From: Panicum virgatum
Taxonomy: Eukaryota > Streptophyta > Magnoliopsida > Poales > Poaceae
Direction of reading: 5' to 3'
NCBI RefSeq assembly: GCF_016808335.1
Contig: NC_053144.1
Coordinates: 19,886,403-19,950,402, forward strand
DNA length: 64,000 nt
Position 1 is the stretch's first letter. Every line of letters begins with the position of its first letter. Shown in pieces: positions 22,880-33,828 of this stretch. The position numbers and the translations under genes were made by a program. Under the pieces are notes generated by a model that saw nothing but the letters and a program-made list of their open reading frames with translations, was not told the origin of the DNA and searched no databases.

Positions 22880-25647
22880 TGTAGGGTCGAGATGGCGGAC
22901 TAGAGGGGGGGTGAATAGTCCTTTCTAAAACTAATTGCGCCGGCTAACCGAAACTTATGCGGAATTGAAACTATTCGCTTAGCCAAGACTACACCCCTCT
23001 AACTATAACTCTAAGGCACCTCCAAAAAAGATCCTACACAAAGCAAATGGAGTGCCAAGCTAGTAAGAGCTCTCTTAATAAATCTAATGCCAAGACACAC
23101 AAGCCTAAGCACTAGTACTTCACAAACCGCGGGAGCTCCTACACAATTCTAATGAGCAAAAGCACAAAGCCAACCTAAGCTCACTAGATGCTCAAGGACA
23201 AGGATACACAATCCAAATCCAAGAGCTCAACTTGCTTAGTTACACAATCTAAGCAAGAGCAACTAATTAAGCTACACAAGCTAACTAGATACACTAGGAT
23301 CTCTACTTCTAGCTACACAAGCAAGAAGTTGATTAGCAAGCTACACAAGCTAACTAATCACTAGAGAGCAACTACACAAGCACAAGATATAGAACAATGT
23401 AAATACAATGCTTGTGATTTGGAGAAAGCAAACCACCGAGAAGAGTAGACAAAGTTGACACGGTGATTTTTATCCCGAGGTTCACTTGGTTGCCACCAAG
23501 CTAATCCCCGTTGAGACAAGCTCCAAGGTTGCCGCCGATCCTCTTGCTAGTGGTGACTCTCAAGTCACACTCTCCCACGTGGAGTGCTCACACCGAGCTC
23601 TAGCACATGATCCGGCCGGACCACTTGTTGCTTTTCACGTCTCGCTCAACTAGAGTTGCTCTTCGCGGCTCCCGCGGGGTGAGCACAATACCCCTCACAA
23701 ACTCTTCTCCGGAGCACCGCACAAACTTCTTGCGGGCTTCAACGGAGTCTCTTGCCACCAAGCCGTCTAGGAGGTGGCAACCTCCAAGAGTAACAAGCAC
23801 ACCGGCTTGCAACACGATCACCTAGTGCCACTCGATGCAATCTCTCAAAGCAATCGCACTAGAATCGCTCTCTCACTCGATCGGATGAATACTATCAAGT
23901 TAGAGTGAGTAGAGGGCTCTCAAGCACTCTCACACATGGACACTAAGTCCCCAAAGTGCTCAGCACTCACAAATGGCCGGCCACACCCTCTATTTATAGA
24001 GGGAGGCCCCAAACTAGCCGTTACACTCAAATCCCGTGAAAACTGAGTTTTCGCGGACTGTCCGCCTCACAAAAACCGGACTGTCCGCCATTTAAAACCA
24101 ACGGCTAGAACTGCAATGATTATGTGTCAGAGTCGACCGTTAGAGCCCCGGGCGGACTGTCCGCGCCCCTGGGGCGGACTGTCCGCGGTTCAAAACTTCG
24201 AACCAACCGATTTGCAAACGTCTCTGACTAAATCTGGAAGTTACCGGCGGACTGTCCGCTCCCCAGGGGCAGACTGTCCGCAGTTCAAAACGTGAGCACA
24301 CACAGAAACCGCAGTGTTTCTGTCCCAGAAATTTCAGTAGGAGGCGGACCGTCCGCCCCCAAGGACCGGACGGTCCGCAGGTCATTTTGGGCACCCAAGA
24401 CAGAACAACCAAGTTTCTGCGCCCGTTTCAGCTTTTAAAGGCGGACCGTCCGCCCCCATGGACCGGACGGTCCGCAGGTCATTTTAGACCACCCACAGAG
24501 CCAAAAACGGTTCTGTTTGAGCTCAACTGAGATAACGGCGGACCGTCCGCCCCTCAAGGGCGGACCGTCCGCAGGTCTAGGGCGGACCGTCCGCAGGTCT
24601 ATTTCCAGCAGAAATGTACCTCGGTAAAACGGCCATAACTCTTAGCTCCGATGTCCAAATTAGGTGATCTTGGACTCTATGGAAAGCTAATTCAGAGGGC
24701 TACACAACCCAACTGAATTCTTGATCCAAAACACAATGGATCAAAGCAGTATTCCACTCCAAGAGCCACCTAATTTCCGGAGAACACCGAAAAACCTTTC
24801 TTACTTCCCAATGTTGATCAACATCAACTCCAACTCTTTCTCCTTTGCAAATGTGCCAACACAACCACGTGAACAACACCATGTGCATGTGTGTTAGCAT
24901 TTCACAATCATTTTCAAAGGATTTTCACTTGATCTCACCACGCCACTCGATCCTAGCTACATTGCAATGTTAGATCGCTCAAGTGGCACTAGATGACCGA
25001 TATGCAAACAAGTTTGCCCCTCTTGATAGAACGGCCATCTATCCTAAATCCGGTCATGCACTTCTCTACACAACCTTTGACCGGTGAAATGAAATACTCT
25101 ACAAGTCATACCTTTGCCTTGCGCATTCCATTTCATCTTTCCAAATATTGATGCCACACAAGCACCAAACTCCATCAAGCCTTTTGATCATCTTCATGAG
25201 TCAACACTTGGCTTGATCTTTCTTAAATGATATGATCCACTCCATATCATCACATGACCTCTTTGGTCCATCGATCTTGACCTTGCTCGCTCTTCACCGT
25301 TGCCTCGGTCCATCGGCGCCAAATCTTGCCCAAGCTTCACCGCCTCGCGGTCCATCGCTTCAAAGCCTTGACTTGCCCTTCTCCATTGCAACCGGTCCAT
25401 CAAGCCAAGCATTGTCTTGATCTTCTCCACTTTGGTCACATGACTCCATGTCATGTCTCATATGCAATGAGCTCCTCGATCACACTATATGAGCATAGCA
25501 TCAATCCCTTAGCCATTTCTCCACCATGGCACATGTTGCTCATACTAGTGTCTTTGTGTGGACTAATTTCCTGTGTATCTCAACATAAACACTTATTAGT
25601 CCACCTAAGTTGTCACTCAATTACCAAAACCAAACAAGAGCCTTTCA
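22880..25647 (-). repeat. 5' LTR of the gag-only element
   Basis: Nearly identical to 14649-17417. Differences noticed: one C fewer in a C run near 24008, a G-to-A at about 24271 (which breaks one palindrome), and single changes near 24898 and 25095. It carries the same palindrome array and presumably the promoter reading on the minus strand. Confidence 0.93.
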
Positions 25648-25796
25648 ACTGGTCTGACCAGTGTGGCGGTGGTTGAGAGGGGATTATAAGTGGTAGTTAG
25701 TGCTTATGGTTGGAAATTATTTTGGTTATTGGTTACCTGTTAATTTTATAAATCATGCATGCATTCTCATTGCCATATGCATATGTACACGTGTAG

Positions 25797-25941
25797 CAGC
25801 CGTGGCAAAGGAGTTGGTGTACGAGATGGTTGCGGAGCCACAGGAGTCGCAAGGGCAAGCCCCGCAGCAGGAGGTTCGTGGGGAGCCGGCCCAAGGCCCA
25901 ACTCACCCTAGTACTGAGCAGCAGTCCGAAAGCAAGCCCCG
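25797..25941 (+). other. Exon-like segment inside the Gypsy solo LTR
   Basis: An open stretch bordered by an acceptor-like 'cgtgtag' and a donor-like 'ccccg|gtgcatg'. It encodes a Glu/Gln/Pro-rich peptide (VAKELVYEMVAEPQESQGQA...). There is no known domain. It resembles in style the mini-exons in the solo LTR at 53689-56189. Confidence 0.4.
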
Positions 25942-26041
25942 GTGCATGTCCTATTATTTTAAATTTTTACTCACTATATATGTATATATTACTTGTGCAT
26001 TATGTTTCAGGAGTTGTTGAAACCTTATTTGCATGATCCCT

Positions 26042-27559
26042 AGTTTTTTCTGGGCCTTATACTAGTATGGATAGGTCGTTAGCACTGCCATGCTTAATAG
26101 AGCTCGATAGAAGCCGAGTGATATTTCTGTCACTCGCGAGATATAGGATGTCCTTATATTACATTATATGGTTTGCTATATTCAAGATGATATGAATAGT
26201 AATTGGAGACCGGACGGGGAAATGCTGATGATGTATAGGTATGGCAGCAGGACAGGGTTCCTGGGTGTCTTAGCCCCGTCTGAGTCGGTTAAGGTCCGTA
26301 CCGTTGTTGGCCCTGCTGATCATGTTTGAATTGTACTAACCGCATGCCGGGAGTAGGAGGTAGTCGAAACCGGTAACCGAGTACTGCCTTGCTTCGAAAG
26401 TACAGGAACCCGCACCCAACTCCTAGGGTAGTCGAGTGGCCGCAGAGAAAAGGGGTTGCATATGTTTACTTTTGGTGGTCTCACATAGGGATCAGCTGAC
26501 TATATGTCGTTGGGCTGGTTCCTGTAGTTCGAGGCGGGAAGGGAAATGGTTGGCATGTATAGTCCAATGGGGCAAATGCGTGCCGTGTTGGTTAGCTCCA
26601 CTTTGCAAGGTTAAATCAGATCGATTCGCCGTCAATCGCTCTCGGATATGAGCACCTTGGTCACTGTATCACATCGTAGTTTATGTTGGATTGATAATGA
26701 GATTTATGGTTACGAATACCTTGTATTATTATTTATTGCTCCACCATATTTGCTATAGTTGGTTTATGCAAATGTTAGATTATGGTTAATTTACATAGAA
26801 TCTGGAACTAAAATAATGAAAAGAAGGAACTACTTAGTCGTTTTTTCTGCAAAATAACCACCAGCCAAATGTCTTGCATGTCTAGATACGTGGGCTAGGT
26901 ATACCCACTGGTCGGGTAAGTCTTGCTAAGTATTAGTTGCTTAGGGTTTGTTGCTACCCAAATCATTTCAGGGCACTCGGGCGTGAATTTCTGCCCCTGC
27001 TGTGTCAAATTAATCCGTCGTGACGCAAAGGGGTGGGAAGTGGTAGATCGGGATCCTTAGGCTAGGAGTTTGTTGAGTTGCACACTTGCAGGTTGAGGGT
27101 GCAACCTGTCTGTTTTGGTTGGACCGGTCCGTGGACCGGTCTGACCGGTGGCTTCGTGGGGGTCTCCATGCAGACCGGTCTGACCGGTTAGATGAACCGG
27201 TCTGACCGGTTGTGTAGTGGCTAAACACTAAAGTAGTTGTAGGTTGTTTTCTGTTTGAACTGGGCTACCCTACTGTAACATTTGTAAATTTTTGAGTTAT
27301 GTAATCTTTGAAAAAATTTTGTATTTGAACTTGGTTGTAAAAAGTTGTGTTATATTATGTCGTGTTGTTGTATTTTTAAGTATTTGTCGTGCTTGTACCA
27401 TCTGCGCCCCACCTTCGCGTGGGACTACCGGTATTGTTTCGATCGGGCCGTGGGTTGAGAAAGGACCGTCAAATTAAACCATTAAGCTAATGTGTCTGAT
27501 GTGTTCAAATGACGGCCATTACGCTTAATTTAGAGTTTTAATTTGGCGGTTCCGTCACA
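26042..27559. other. Right part of the Gypsy solo LTR, non-coding
   Basis: No gene was seen. It contains the second cluster of ACCGGTCTGACCGGT motifs near 27120-27210 and an AT-rich tail ending at the LTR boundary. Confidence 0.6.
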
Positions 27560-27631
27560 GCAAAGGTGCTGGCTCGGTGGGAAGGAGAGCTCGTCGACTG
27601 GAACCGACATCTTCGGCTCACTGCAGCAAAA

Positions 27632-27716
27632 GCCGGTGTGACTGTCCTGACCGTAAATCTGGTGTGACGGTTTCGATCGTAAATCCGGTGTGATGGTCCT
27701 GATCGTAAATCTGGTT
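27632..27716. repeat. 26-base degenerate tandem repeat, three units
   Basis: Three consecutive units of the form 'c(c/t)ggtgtgaNggt..tgaNcgtaaat', followed by the beginning of a fourth. The function is unknown. Confidence 0.8.
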
Positions 27717-28102
27717 GTTGTATGCGGAAGGTGGTTTGCTCCGTCAAGGGCTCGCTCTCCATCCAACCATCACCTTTTGCTAACAAGGACTTCGCCTGTT
27801 CTATTCCCTGCACTTTCACTAAATAAATACTTCACGGGGGCTACTAGCGCCATTGCTACGAAGTCATATAAAGTAGAGAAATTGTAAAATTGACACAATT
27901 CTTTCCGAGTAAAACGTCTAGCACGACAGCACCCTGTTTGCATTGAAAGAGGGCAACAGCAGCAGAACTAAACTTCTGTCGTCGTCTCATTGATAATAGG
28001 GACGATCAGTCGATCAAGGGCAACTAGCACGATCAAGAGCTCAAGCAACAACAGCCTCATGCATTTGTCTCCTCAACCTCCTCTTCTCTTGCACGAGCCC
28101 TT

Positions 28103-28560
28103 TTTTTATTTTTTTTGAATTAAGCCTTCCGGCAAGCTTTATTGATCTGATAGGATAGTTACATCGTTTACAAGCAGTTGTCGGACAGATGCTGGGGGGT
28201 CATCTATCCAAATACAAGAATTTCTCTCTAATCTTGCTTGCCTAGCCAGCTCATGAGCTACTTGATTACTCTTCTTATGACAATGAGTGATGGAGATTGC
28301 AGCAAACTCCTCCCAGAGATGATTACACTCCTCAAAAATAGCAGCTGACGCCGTGGCTGAAAAACCACCGTCAAGCATTGTATCTACCACCTCTGAACAA
28401 TCAGCTTGGATTTGCACACGAGAGCAGCCGATCTGCTGGGCCAATAGCAGGGCATCTCTCAATGCCGAGGCTTCCGCCATTGTCGCATCCAGAACATGGG
28501 AGATATAGCTGTCCGAGGCTGCTGGCACAGCAACTAGGACATCCGAGTTGGTTCACATCT
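28103..28560 (-). mobile_element. LINE 3' end with RNase H-like domain
   Basis: The minus strand encodes the C-terminal RNase H-like domain of a non-LTR retrotransposon down to the stop at 28139. Motifs include MAEASALRDALLLAQQIGC, QADCSEVVDTM, and SNQVAHELARQA. After the stop come AATAAAGC and, near 28103-28120, an A-rich tail on the minus strand. The 5' part with endonuclease and reverse transcriptase is missing, as expected from a 5'-truncated insertion. RNase H would remove the RNA from the RNA-DNA hybrid. A host RNase H-like gene is a less likely reading because of the tail. Confidence 0.85.
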
Positions 28561-29058
28561 TTAAGCAAGAGACCATTCCTTTTCTCCAGTTTTGACATTA
28601 TTCTGTCAGATGATGGCCAATCTGTAGGGTTTCATTTCAAAATAGGCGAAAATCCACATGGACGTTATTTTCCCACGAGATTGGGATCATCAAAAATTCA
28701 AAATACTTCACTGAACACAATGAAATAAAAACAAGAAAACACAAAACGCTAAGCACATCATGTAATGTGTTTTGAATTTTCTCAATAATGTTAAGGTCGC
28801 TAACCACGCACTCCGCGTGGTCTGCTTGCCGGGGTTCGCGATTCCTATATTACCGGTGCTGGTCACGTCTCCGTAGCCAATGTGGTACTTTATTTCTTGT
28901 ATACAGAAGCCAATGTGGTACATAAACATAAAGAGACTTAAAGGCTTCTAATTATACAAGACTCTACGATAAAGGACCACCACTAGGCCCGAAAATTTTC
29001 CAAGAGACGTCCGCGAGCCCAACAGGTTCTATGTAGTAGCCCATGTAGCCCAACACGA
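28561..29058. other. Intergenic, no gene recognised
   Basis: Nothing coding was seen. 28793-28830 shares a short phrase with the region near 13165. Confidence 0.4.
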
Positions 29059-29066
29059 ATGCCTAG

Positions 29067-30244
29067 TGCGTCTTCTTTATTTTTATATTTTCAAAAAAAA
29101 AATTACAGAAATATATTTTTGGTTTTAGATTTTACAGTTCTATACCCCTACCGCCCGGCAGGGGGGCGGCAGGGGGCCTGCCGCCCGGCAGAGGGGCGGT
29201 AGGGACCTATATGTAAATAAAAATAATTTTTTTGCGCAGAGGTCTTTGGCGGGTGCCTGCCGCCCCCCTGTCGGGCGGCAGGTACCTGCCGCCCAGTGGC
29301 AGGGCAGTAGGGCAGGCAAAAGTTTATTTCTTTTTTAATTTCCAAAACAGTGAAATTCTAAATTCAAATAAAAATCATAGAAAAATCATAAAAACGCAAA
29401 CTAAATTTTGTTAGGTTTCATAAATCAAGATCTACAGAGGAAAAATACTCATGCATGTGAAATGTCAATTTTGCCCCTGCTAAAATTTTAGGTTGTGTTT
29501 AATCTAGTTTATTTTATATTTGTTGTTCTGTTTGTCTAAAAATCCTGAAAATTTTGTGGTAGCCTACTCTTTGCATGTGTATTCCACTGGAAAATTTTCA
29601 GATGCATAGCCTAGGTGTATGTTTGTGGATCTATTATTGTTGGATTTCCATCATAGGGCTAAATGATGGAAATTCAACAATAATAGATCCACAAATATGC
29701 ACCTAGGCTATGCACCTGAAAATTTTCCAGTGGAATACACATGCAAAGAGTAGGCTACCACAAAATTTTTAGACAAACAGAACAACAGATACAAAATAAA
29801 CTAGATTAAACACAACCTAAAATTTTAACAGGGGTAAAATTGACATTTCACATGCATGAGTATTTTTCCTCTTTAGATCTTGATTTAATAAACCTAACAA
29901 AATTTAGTTTGTATTTTTCTAATTTTTCTATGATTTTTAATTAAATTTAGAAGTTCACTGTTTTGGAAACTAAAAAAGAAATAAACTTTTGCCTGCCCTA
30001 CCGCCCCGCCATCGGGCGGCAGGTACCTGCCGCCCGGCAGAGAGGCGGCAGGCTCCTCTAAAGATCTAAATATGATTAAAAATAAATTTTATTTACATTT
30101 AGGTCCCTACCGCCCTGCAGGAGGGTGGCAGGGGGCCGACCGCCCTGCAACCGGGCGGTAGGGGTACATAACTGTAAATTATGAAACTGAAAATATATTT
30201 CTGTAAAAAATAATTTTGAAAAATATAAAAATAAAAAAAACGCA
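29067..30244. mobile_element. Foldback element, long inverted repeat
   Basis: Two arms of about 585 bases are inverse to each other across almost their whole length, with the centre near 29656 ('ccatca...tgatgg'). The ends are TGCGT on the left and ACGCA on the right. The flanks atgcctag (29059-29066) and atgcgtag (30245-30252) form an eight-base target duplication with one mismatch, which favours a hAT- or Mutator-like foldback element. The arms are AT-rich but contain GC islands built from 'ccgcccggcagg' and 'ggcaggtacctgcc'. No protein is encoded. A transcript would fold into a very long hairpin and could feed small-RNA production. Confidence 0.88.
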
Positions 30245-30892
30245 ATGCGTAGTAGCCCTCTTCATGCACGACACTGATTTTGCCTCAATCATCACGTATC
30301 GGTTTTGCCTTCAATCCTCACGAATCTGTAGCCATAGAATTTTATGTTTTTTTTCTCCCTTTGGTTCGTTGTACTGAGGCCACATGCACAATTGGCTAAT
30401 CGCTGTCCACTTACAGATTCTGGCATTCAGAGTACTAGAGAAGAGCCGATCCCCGATTCAGCATTTTGCTTTTGTCAAAATGGTAGAAAGTGTACGATCC
30501 TCTACCTTATATATTCATTGATAATCATAAAGCGATTAAACCACTGATTCATACAAAAGCAAGAAAAGAAATAAATAGATAAAAAACAATTGAGAAAAGC
30601 GAAGATAAAAGAACGATTCAGTTCGGAACCAGACACCGGCAAAGCTGCAAAGTAGGCAACCGACAAGTCTTGTTAGGAAGCCTTCGGCCGGCTACATCAA
30701 GATCCAGTAAAAGAAGGGGGCATTGATGCTCCCATGTTCGACTTTGAACCAAACTACTTTTCGAAGTCCCCGGCTGGCCAGTCCAGGTCCAAACCAAGGG
30801 GGGAATTCCATTGCAAAAATGGCAAATTTCACATGGGCTTTATTTTCCATCGAATGAAGATGACCTCTCTGCCTTTTCCATGTGGTCATCTC

Positions 30893-31025
30893 TGCGTTCG
30901 GCAGGCTGGAGCTGGAATAGGGTGAGAGAAAAATATTGTTGGGCTGGCTGGAGCTGGTGGCTGGAGTGGTGTGAGAAGAAATTACTGTAGCGCTGGAGAG
31001 GAGAAGACTAGCCGAACGCAGTGAT
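30893..31025. repeat. Dispersed 'gtgagagaaaaa' repeat, copy B
   Basis: Starts 'tgcgttcggcaggctggagctgg' and ends with the inverse-type 'ctagccgaacgca'. The interior carries 'gggtgagagaaaaatattgt' and 'gtgtgagaagaaattactgtag'. Its ends tgcgttcggc and gccgaacgca are inverse to each other, supporting a small TIR element. Confidence 0.65.
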
Positions 31026-31437
31026 TGAAAGGGGATTACAACATTGGACCACAAGCTACAACTACCAATCGAGTTCCAGCCTTTTTTTTTTCTCCCTCCT
31101 GCATTTACATCCTGCAGCAAAGAAGATAAAAGCATATAAAACCTGATACAATCGTACAAGCCATATGGAAGAGATCATATGGCTAATATTTGGCGAATCC
31201 TAATATTTGACGAATCACGCATGTGATCTTTTAGTGGCTAATATTTGCTAGGAAGAGATCATATGTAGTGTTCGCTTTGCTACAGCTATTTGAATGTATA
31301 AGAACACTGCACATGAGTGAACAAGCACCAAAATCACATTCTTCAGAGCACAGATGTACAAGCTAATTTGCACCGGCGGAGGCAATGCACCATTGCACCT
31401 GATATTTAAAGTTGCTGCCATAGGAAGAGCACATTTT

Positions 31438-31708
31438 ATACTCCGATCCCAAACATAAGTAGTTTTAGGTTTGCCCTAGGTCAAACTTGTTTAGCTTTGA
31501 CCACAAATAGTTAAAATTATAAATAGTATGAATAGTTTGACAAGCCAAGGTTGATGATACTGGATTCATCATGTAAACAAATTCATGACATATTTATATT
31601 TCTTAATAAATAAATATATTTTTCAGAAATTGCTGGTAAAAGTTGCACCATGTAGACAGTATCAGTGTCCTAAACTTCTTATACTTGTGACCGGTGGGAC
31701 TTGGGAGT
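31438..31708. mobile_element. Stowaway-like MITE
   Basis: Begins 'tatactccgatcccaaacataagt' and ends 'gtgggacttgggagtacta', the decayed form of the Tc1/mariner-derived Stowaway ends with TA borders. The interior includes 'gtcaaact' and 'tttgaccaca', typical of this group in grasses. No coding capacity. Confidence 0.75.
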
Positions 31709-32055
31709 ACTAATAATTTATATATCAAAGAAAAAAGATGGAAGTACAAAGAGCAAGTACACCTCCAGCGTCAATCAGTTCCATTATTTTCAAAGGTCTA
31801 CTCTAGTGTTGCAGTGGATAACAGCCTCAAATATCTTCAGCACAGAAAGATCTCGGGCAATTACAGTGCATAAACAAACTTTTTTTTTGGAATAAATCAT
31901 AAACAAAGAGCAACCAGAACTCCTGAAGATCAAATATTGCCTAGCTTCTCGAAATATCAGAGTAGGTAGTTAGCATCAGTACCTGGCAACAAGCTTTGCC
32001 TCAAGTACTTGCCTTGGAATGTCTTCCTGGAAATAGACCAAAGCACCCAATTGCT

Positions 32056-33828
32056 TTAGCGCACTCCATAACCATGTAGAAGAAGAGTGTCTGCTATCAC
32101 ATTCCTTGCTTCGGAACATAATGTTTCTGCATTATTCCCTTGAATAGGTCGGTGAATAATAACCTTTACTGAACCTGAATTGAGGATGCCTTCCATTCCA
32201 GAAGGCATCAATTTCCCAGTCCCGATAAGAGTAATAGGTATCACAGGAGCACCGGTCTTTGTGGCAACACTGAATGCGCCTCGCTGAGAATAATTATAAC
32301 AGCATGTCACTGCTCGGAGAAAAGTAAAAAGCATAAAATGCAGAGAAATAAGAACTACTTTGATAGAACCTAACCTTAAATACACCTAACTTGCCATCTT
32401 TACTTCGAGTCCCCTCGGGAAAGAAAAATACGGAAGCTCCTTTTCCAACCAAGTCCACACACCGTTTGAGACAATCCTACATTTACAAAACCAATGTTAT
32501 GGCGAAACGTGGAGATAGTTGAAAAGTAAGATAGAGTAAGATGGAAAGAATTAGAGAAGGCTTAACTGCAAAATATAATGTATATTAATGCTAAAAATGA
32601 CACTATATAAAGTTGGTTATCTGGTTTGTTTATTTGTTTCAAACCAAATGCCAAAGTGTGTTAACAAAAATGGAGCATGTTAGGCCAATTACCAAACAAA
32701 TTGTCTGACGTGTCCCTCTAAATAAAACAGAGGGTCCAGAAAATATAGCTTCATAACAATTTAATCTAAATTATATCTAAAAGGGATGAATTTACTCATA
32801 CCAGCTGGCTTCTGCTGTCCATACGCCGCAGAGGAATCACACCCAGGAGATACATTGCCCACCCTATAATAGGAAACATAAAGATACTGGTCTTGCTTAT
32901 AAACTTGAAGCACCTCCCTAGAGTTAGAAGGGTATAGATATCCAAGAAGCTCTGATGGTTAGCAACATAGACAGCAGGGCTGCTATTTGGAGGTAGATTC
33001 TCCATTCCCTCAACCTCGAGCTTGTAGAACATGGAAATCGTCAAAGTAGCCCAAATTTTCGCAATGTAATGCTGCGCTCTTCTGCGGTACCGATCAAGTA
33101 GCAACACGAGTGGATGAACCGCAACCATAGCTACAAACAAAAAGATTGCTGCAACTGCAGTCACCAAATAGAAGCAAGCCCCTCTGACTCTTGAAGCCAC
33201 TTGCAGGTCTGTCAAAATAATTTCAAGTTAGCACAAGGAAATCCAATTCTAGAATTTGGTCTCTAGCATTTATCTCCATAGACAGTTCATTTCACACAAG
33301 GTTCACAAAAGGTCGATGATTTCTACGCTCATAACTTTCCCCTTTGCCGAGGTACAAGTCGCCCCGCCCACTATTCCAATAAGCCAGATCATCACCATTT
33401 TAAAACGGTAAAAAAACATTTCGACGTATTCAGTAATTAAGCTGAATACCTGACAGCGCCTGCGTGGAATCCCCTGCTGCGGCGGCGGCCGCGCCACCGG
33501 CGACAGCATCCGAGAGCACAGCCGTATCTCTCCGACGCCGCCACCTCATCGCCAGAACCTGCGGGCTCGGGGACCGGAAGGCTACCACCGACACCCGATG
33601 CCGCGAGCTCCATGCGCGTCCCCCGCCAGCCACCGCTACGAGCCAACCAAGCGACCAACCATCCATCAATAAGATAAGATCAGCACCGAAGCTAGCGCCG
33701 GAGAGAGCCTGGCGGCTGGCGCCCGAGCAGAGTGGCGAGGCGGCAGTACCGTGGGCCGAGGAGGAGGAGGCGATGGAGATTGGCGACGCGGCGGCCGCGG
33801 CGGGCCCCGGCCGGAGGAGCGTCCCCAT
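32056..33828 (-). CDS. 1-acyl-sn-glycerol-3-phosphate acyltransferase, plastid type
   Basis: Four exons join in phase: 33828-33450, 33208-32802, 32476-32375 and 32283-32056, giving 371 residues. The enzyme transfers an acyl chain to lysophosphatidate to make phosphatidate, the second acylation of glycerolipid synthesis. The PlsC motifs are present: HX4D with His211 and Asp216 (NHQSFLD), FPEGTRS at 281-287 and VIPITLIG in exon 4. A hydrophobic segment at about 138-165 would anchor it. The first 120 or so residues are Ala/Ser-rich and unlike the catalytic part, as expected for a chloroplast transit peptide. This and the similarity to the plastid LPAT1 group suggest the inner envelope. The start at 33828 is the first ATG of the GC-rich exon 1. 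No defects were seen. Confidence 0.92.

Larger units (their letters stand above)
14649..25647 (-). mobile_element. Young gag-only Copia-like LTR retrotransposon
   Basis: A complete element of 11.0 kb inserted in the solo LTR, with the exact target duplication actgg at 14644-14648 and 25648-25652. LTRs of about 2.77 kb are at 14649-17417 and 22880-25647. By eye they differ by only about four substitutions and a one-base indel, so insertion is very recent. On the minus strand the order is LTR, primer-binding site, gag, about 3.3 kb without long open frames, polypurine tract, LTR. No protease, integrase, reverse transcriptase or RNase H was found, so mobilisation must depend on another element. 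The gag type and the initiator-Met primer site suggest Copia kinship. Confidence 0.9.
13867..27559. mobile_element. Gypsy-type solo LTR, split by a Copia-like insertion
   Basis: The outer element begins TGTAACACC at 13867 and ends ...CCGTCACA at 27559. Its flanks are acaaa (13862-13866) and gcaaa (27560-27564), a five-base target duplication with one mismatch. Removing the inner insertion and its duplicated actgg leaves about 2.7 kb with no internal gag-pol, primer-binding site or second LTR, which fits a solo LTR. Its arms contain several copies of the near-palindrome ACCGGTCTGACCGGT (around 13974, 13999, 14586, 14609, 27137, 27175 and 27196). The TGTAAC start is usual for chromovirus-type Gypsy LTRs of grasses. 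The superfamily is an inference. Confidence 0.72.
30253..32055. other. Intergenic with repeats, no intact gene
   Basis: It contains copy B of the 'gtgagagaaaaa' repeat and a Stowaway-like MITE. A minus-strand open segment ending at 30692 was examined and not recognised. The last few hundred bases probably include the 3' untranslated region of the acyltransferase gene. Confidence 0.4.

Noticed and set aside
29067..30244. CRISPR-like or bacterial-type repeat array
   Set aside because: The repeats are one long inverted pair in a plant genome, not regularly spaced direct repeats.
30692..31159. 155-codon minus-strand open frame
   Set aside because: It runs across a dispersed repeat copy and matches no family I recognise.
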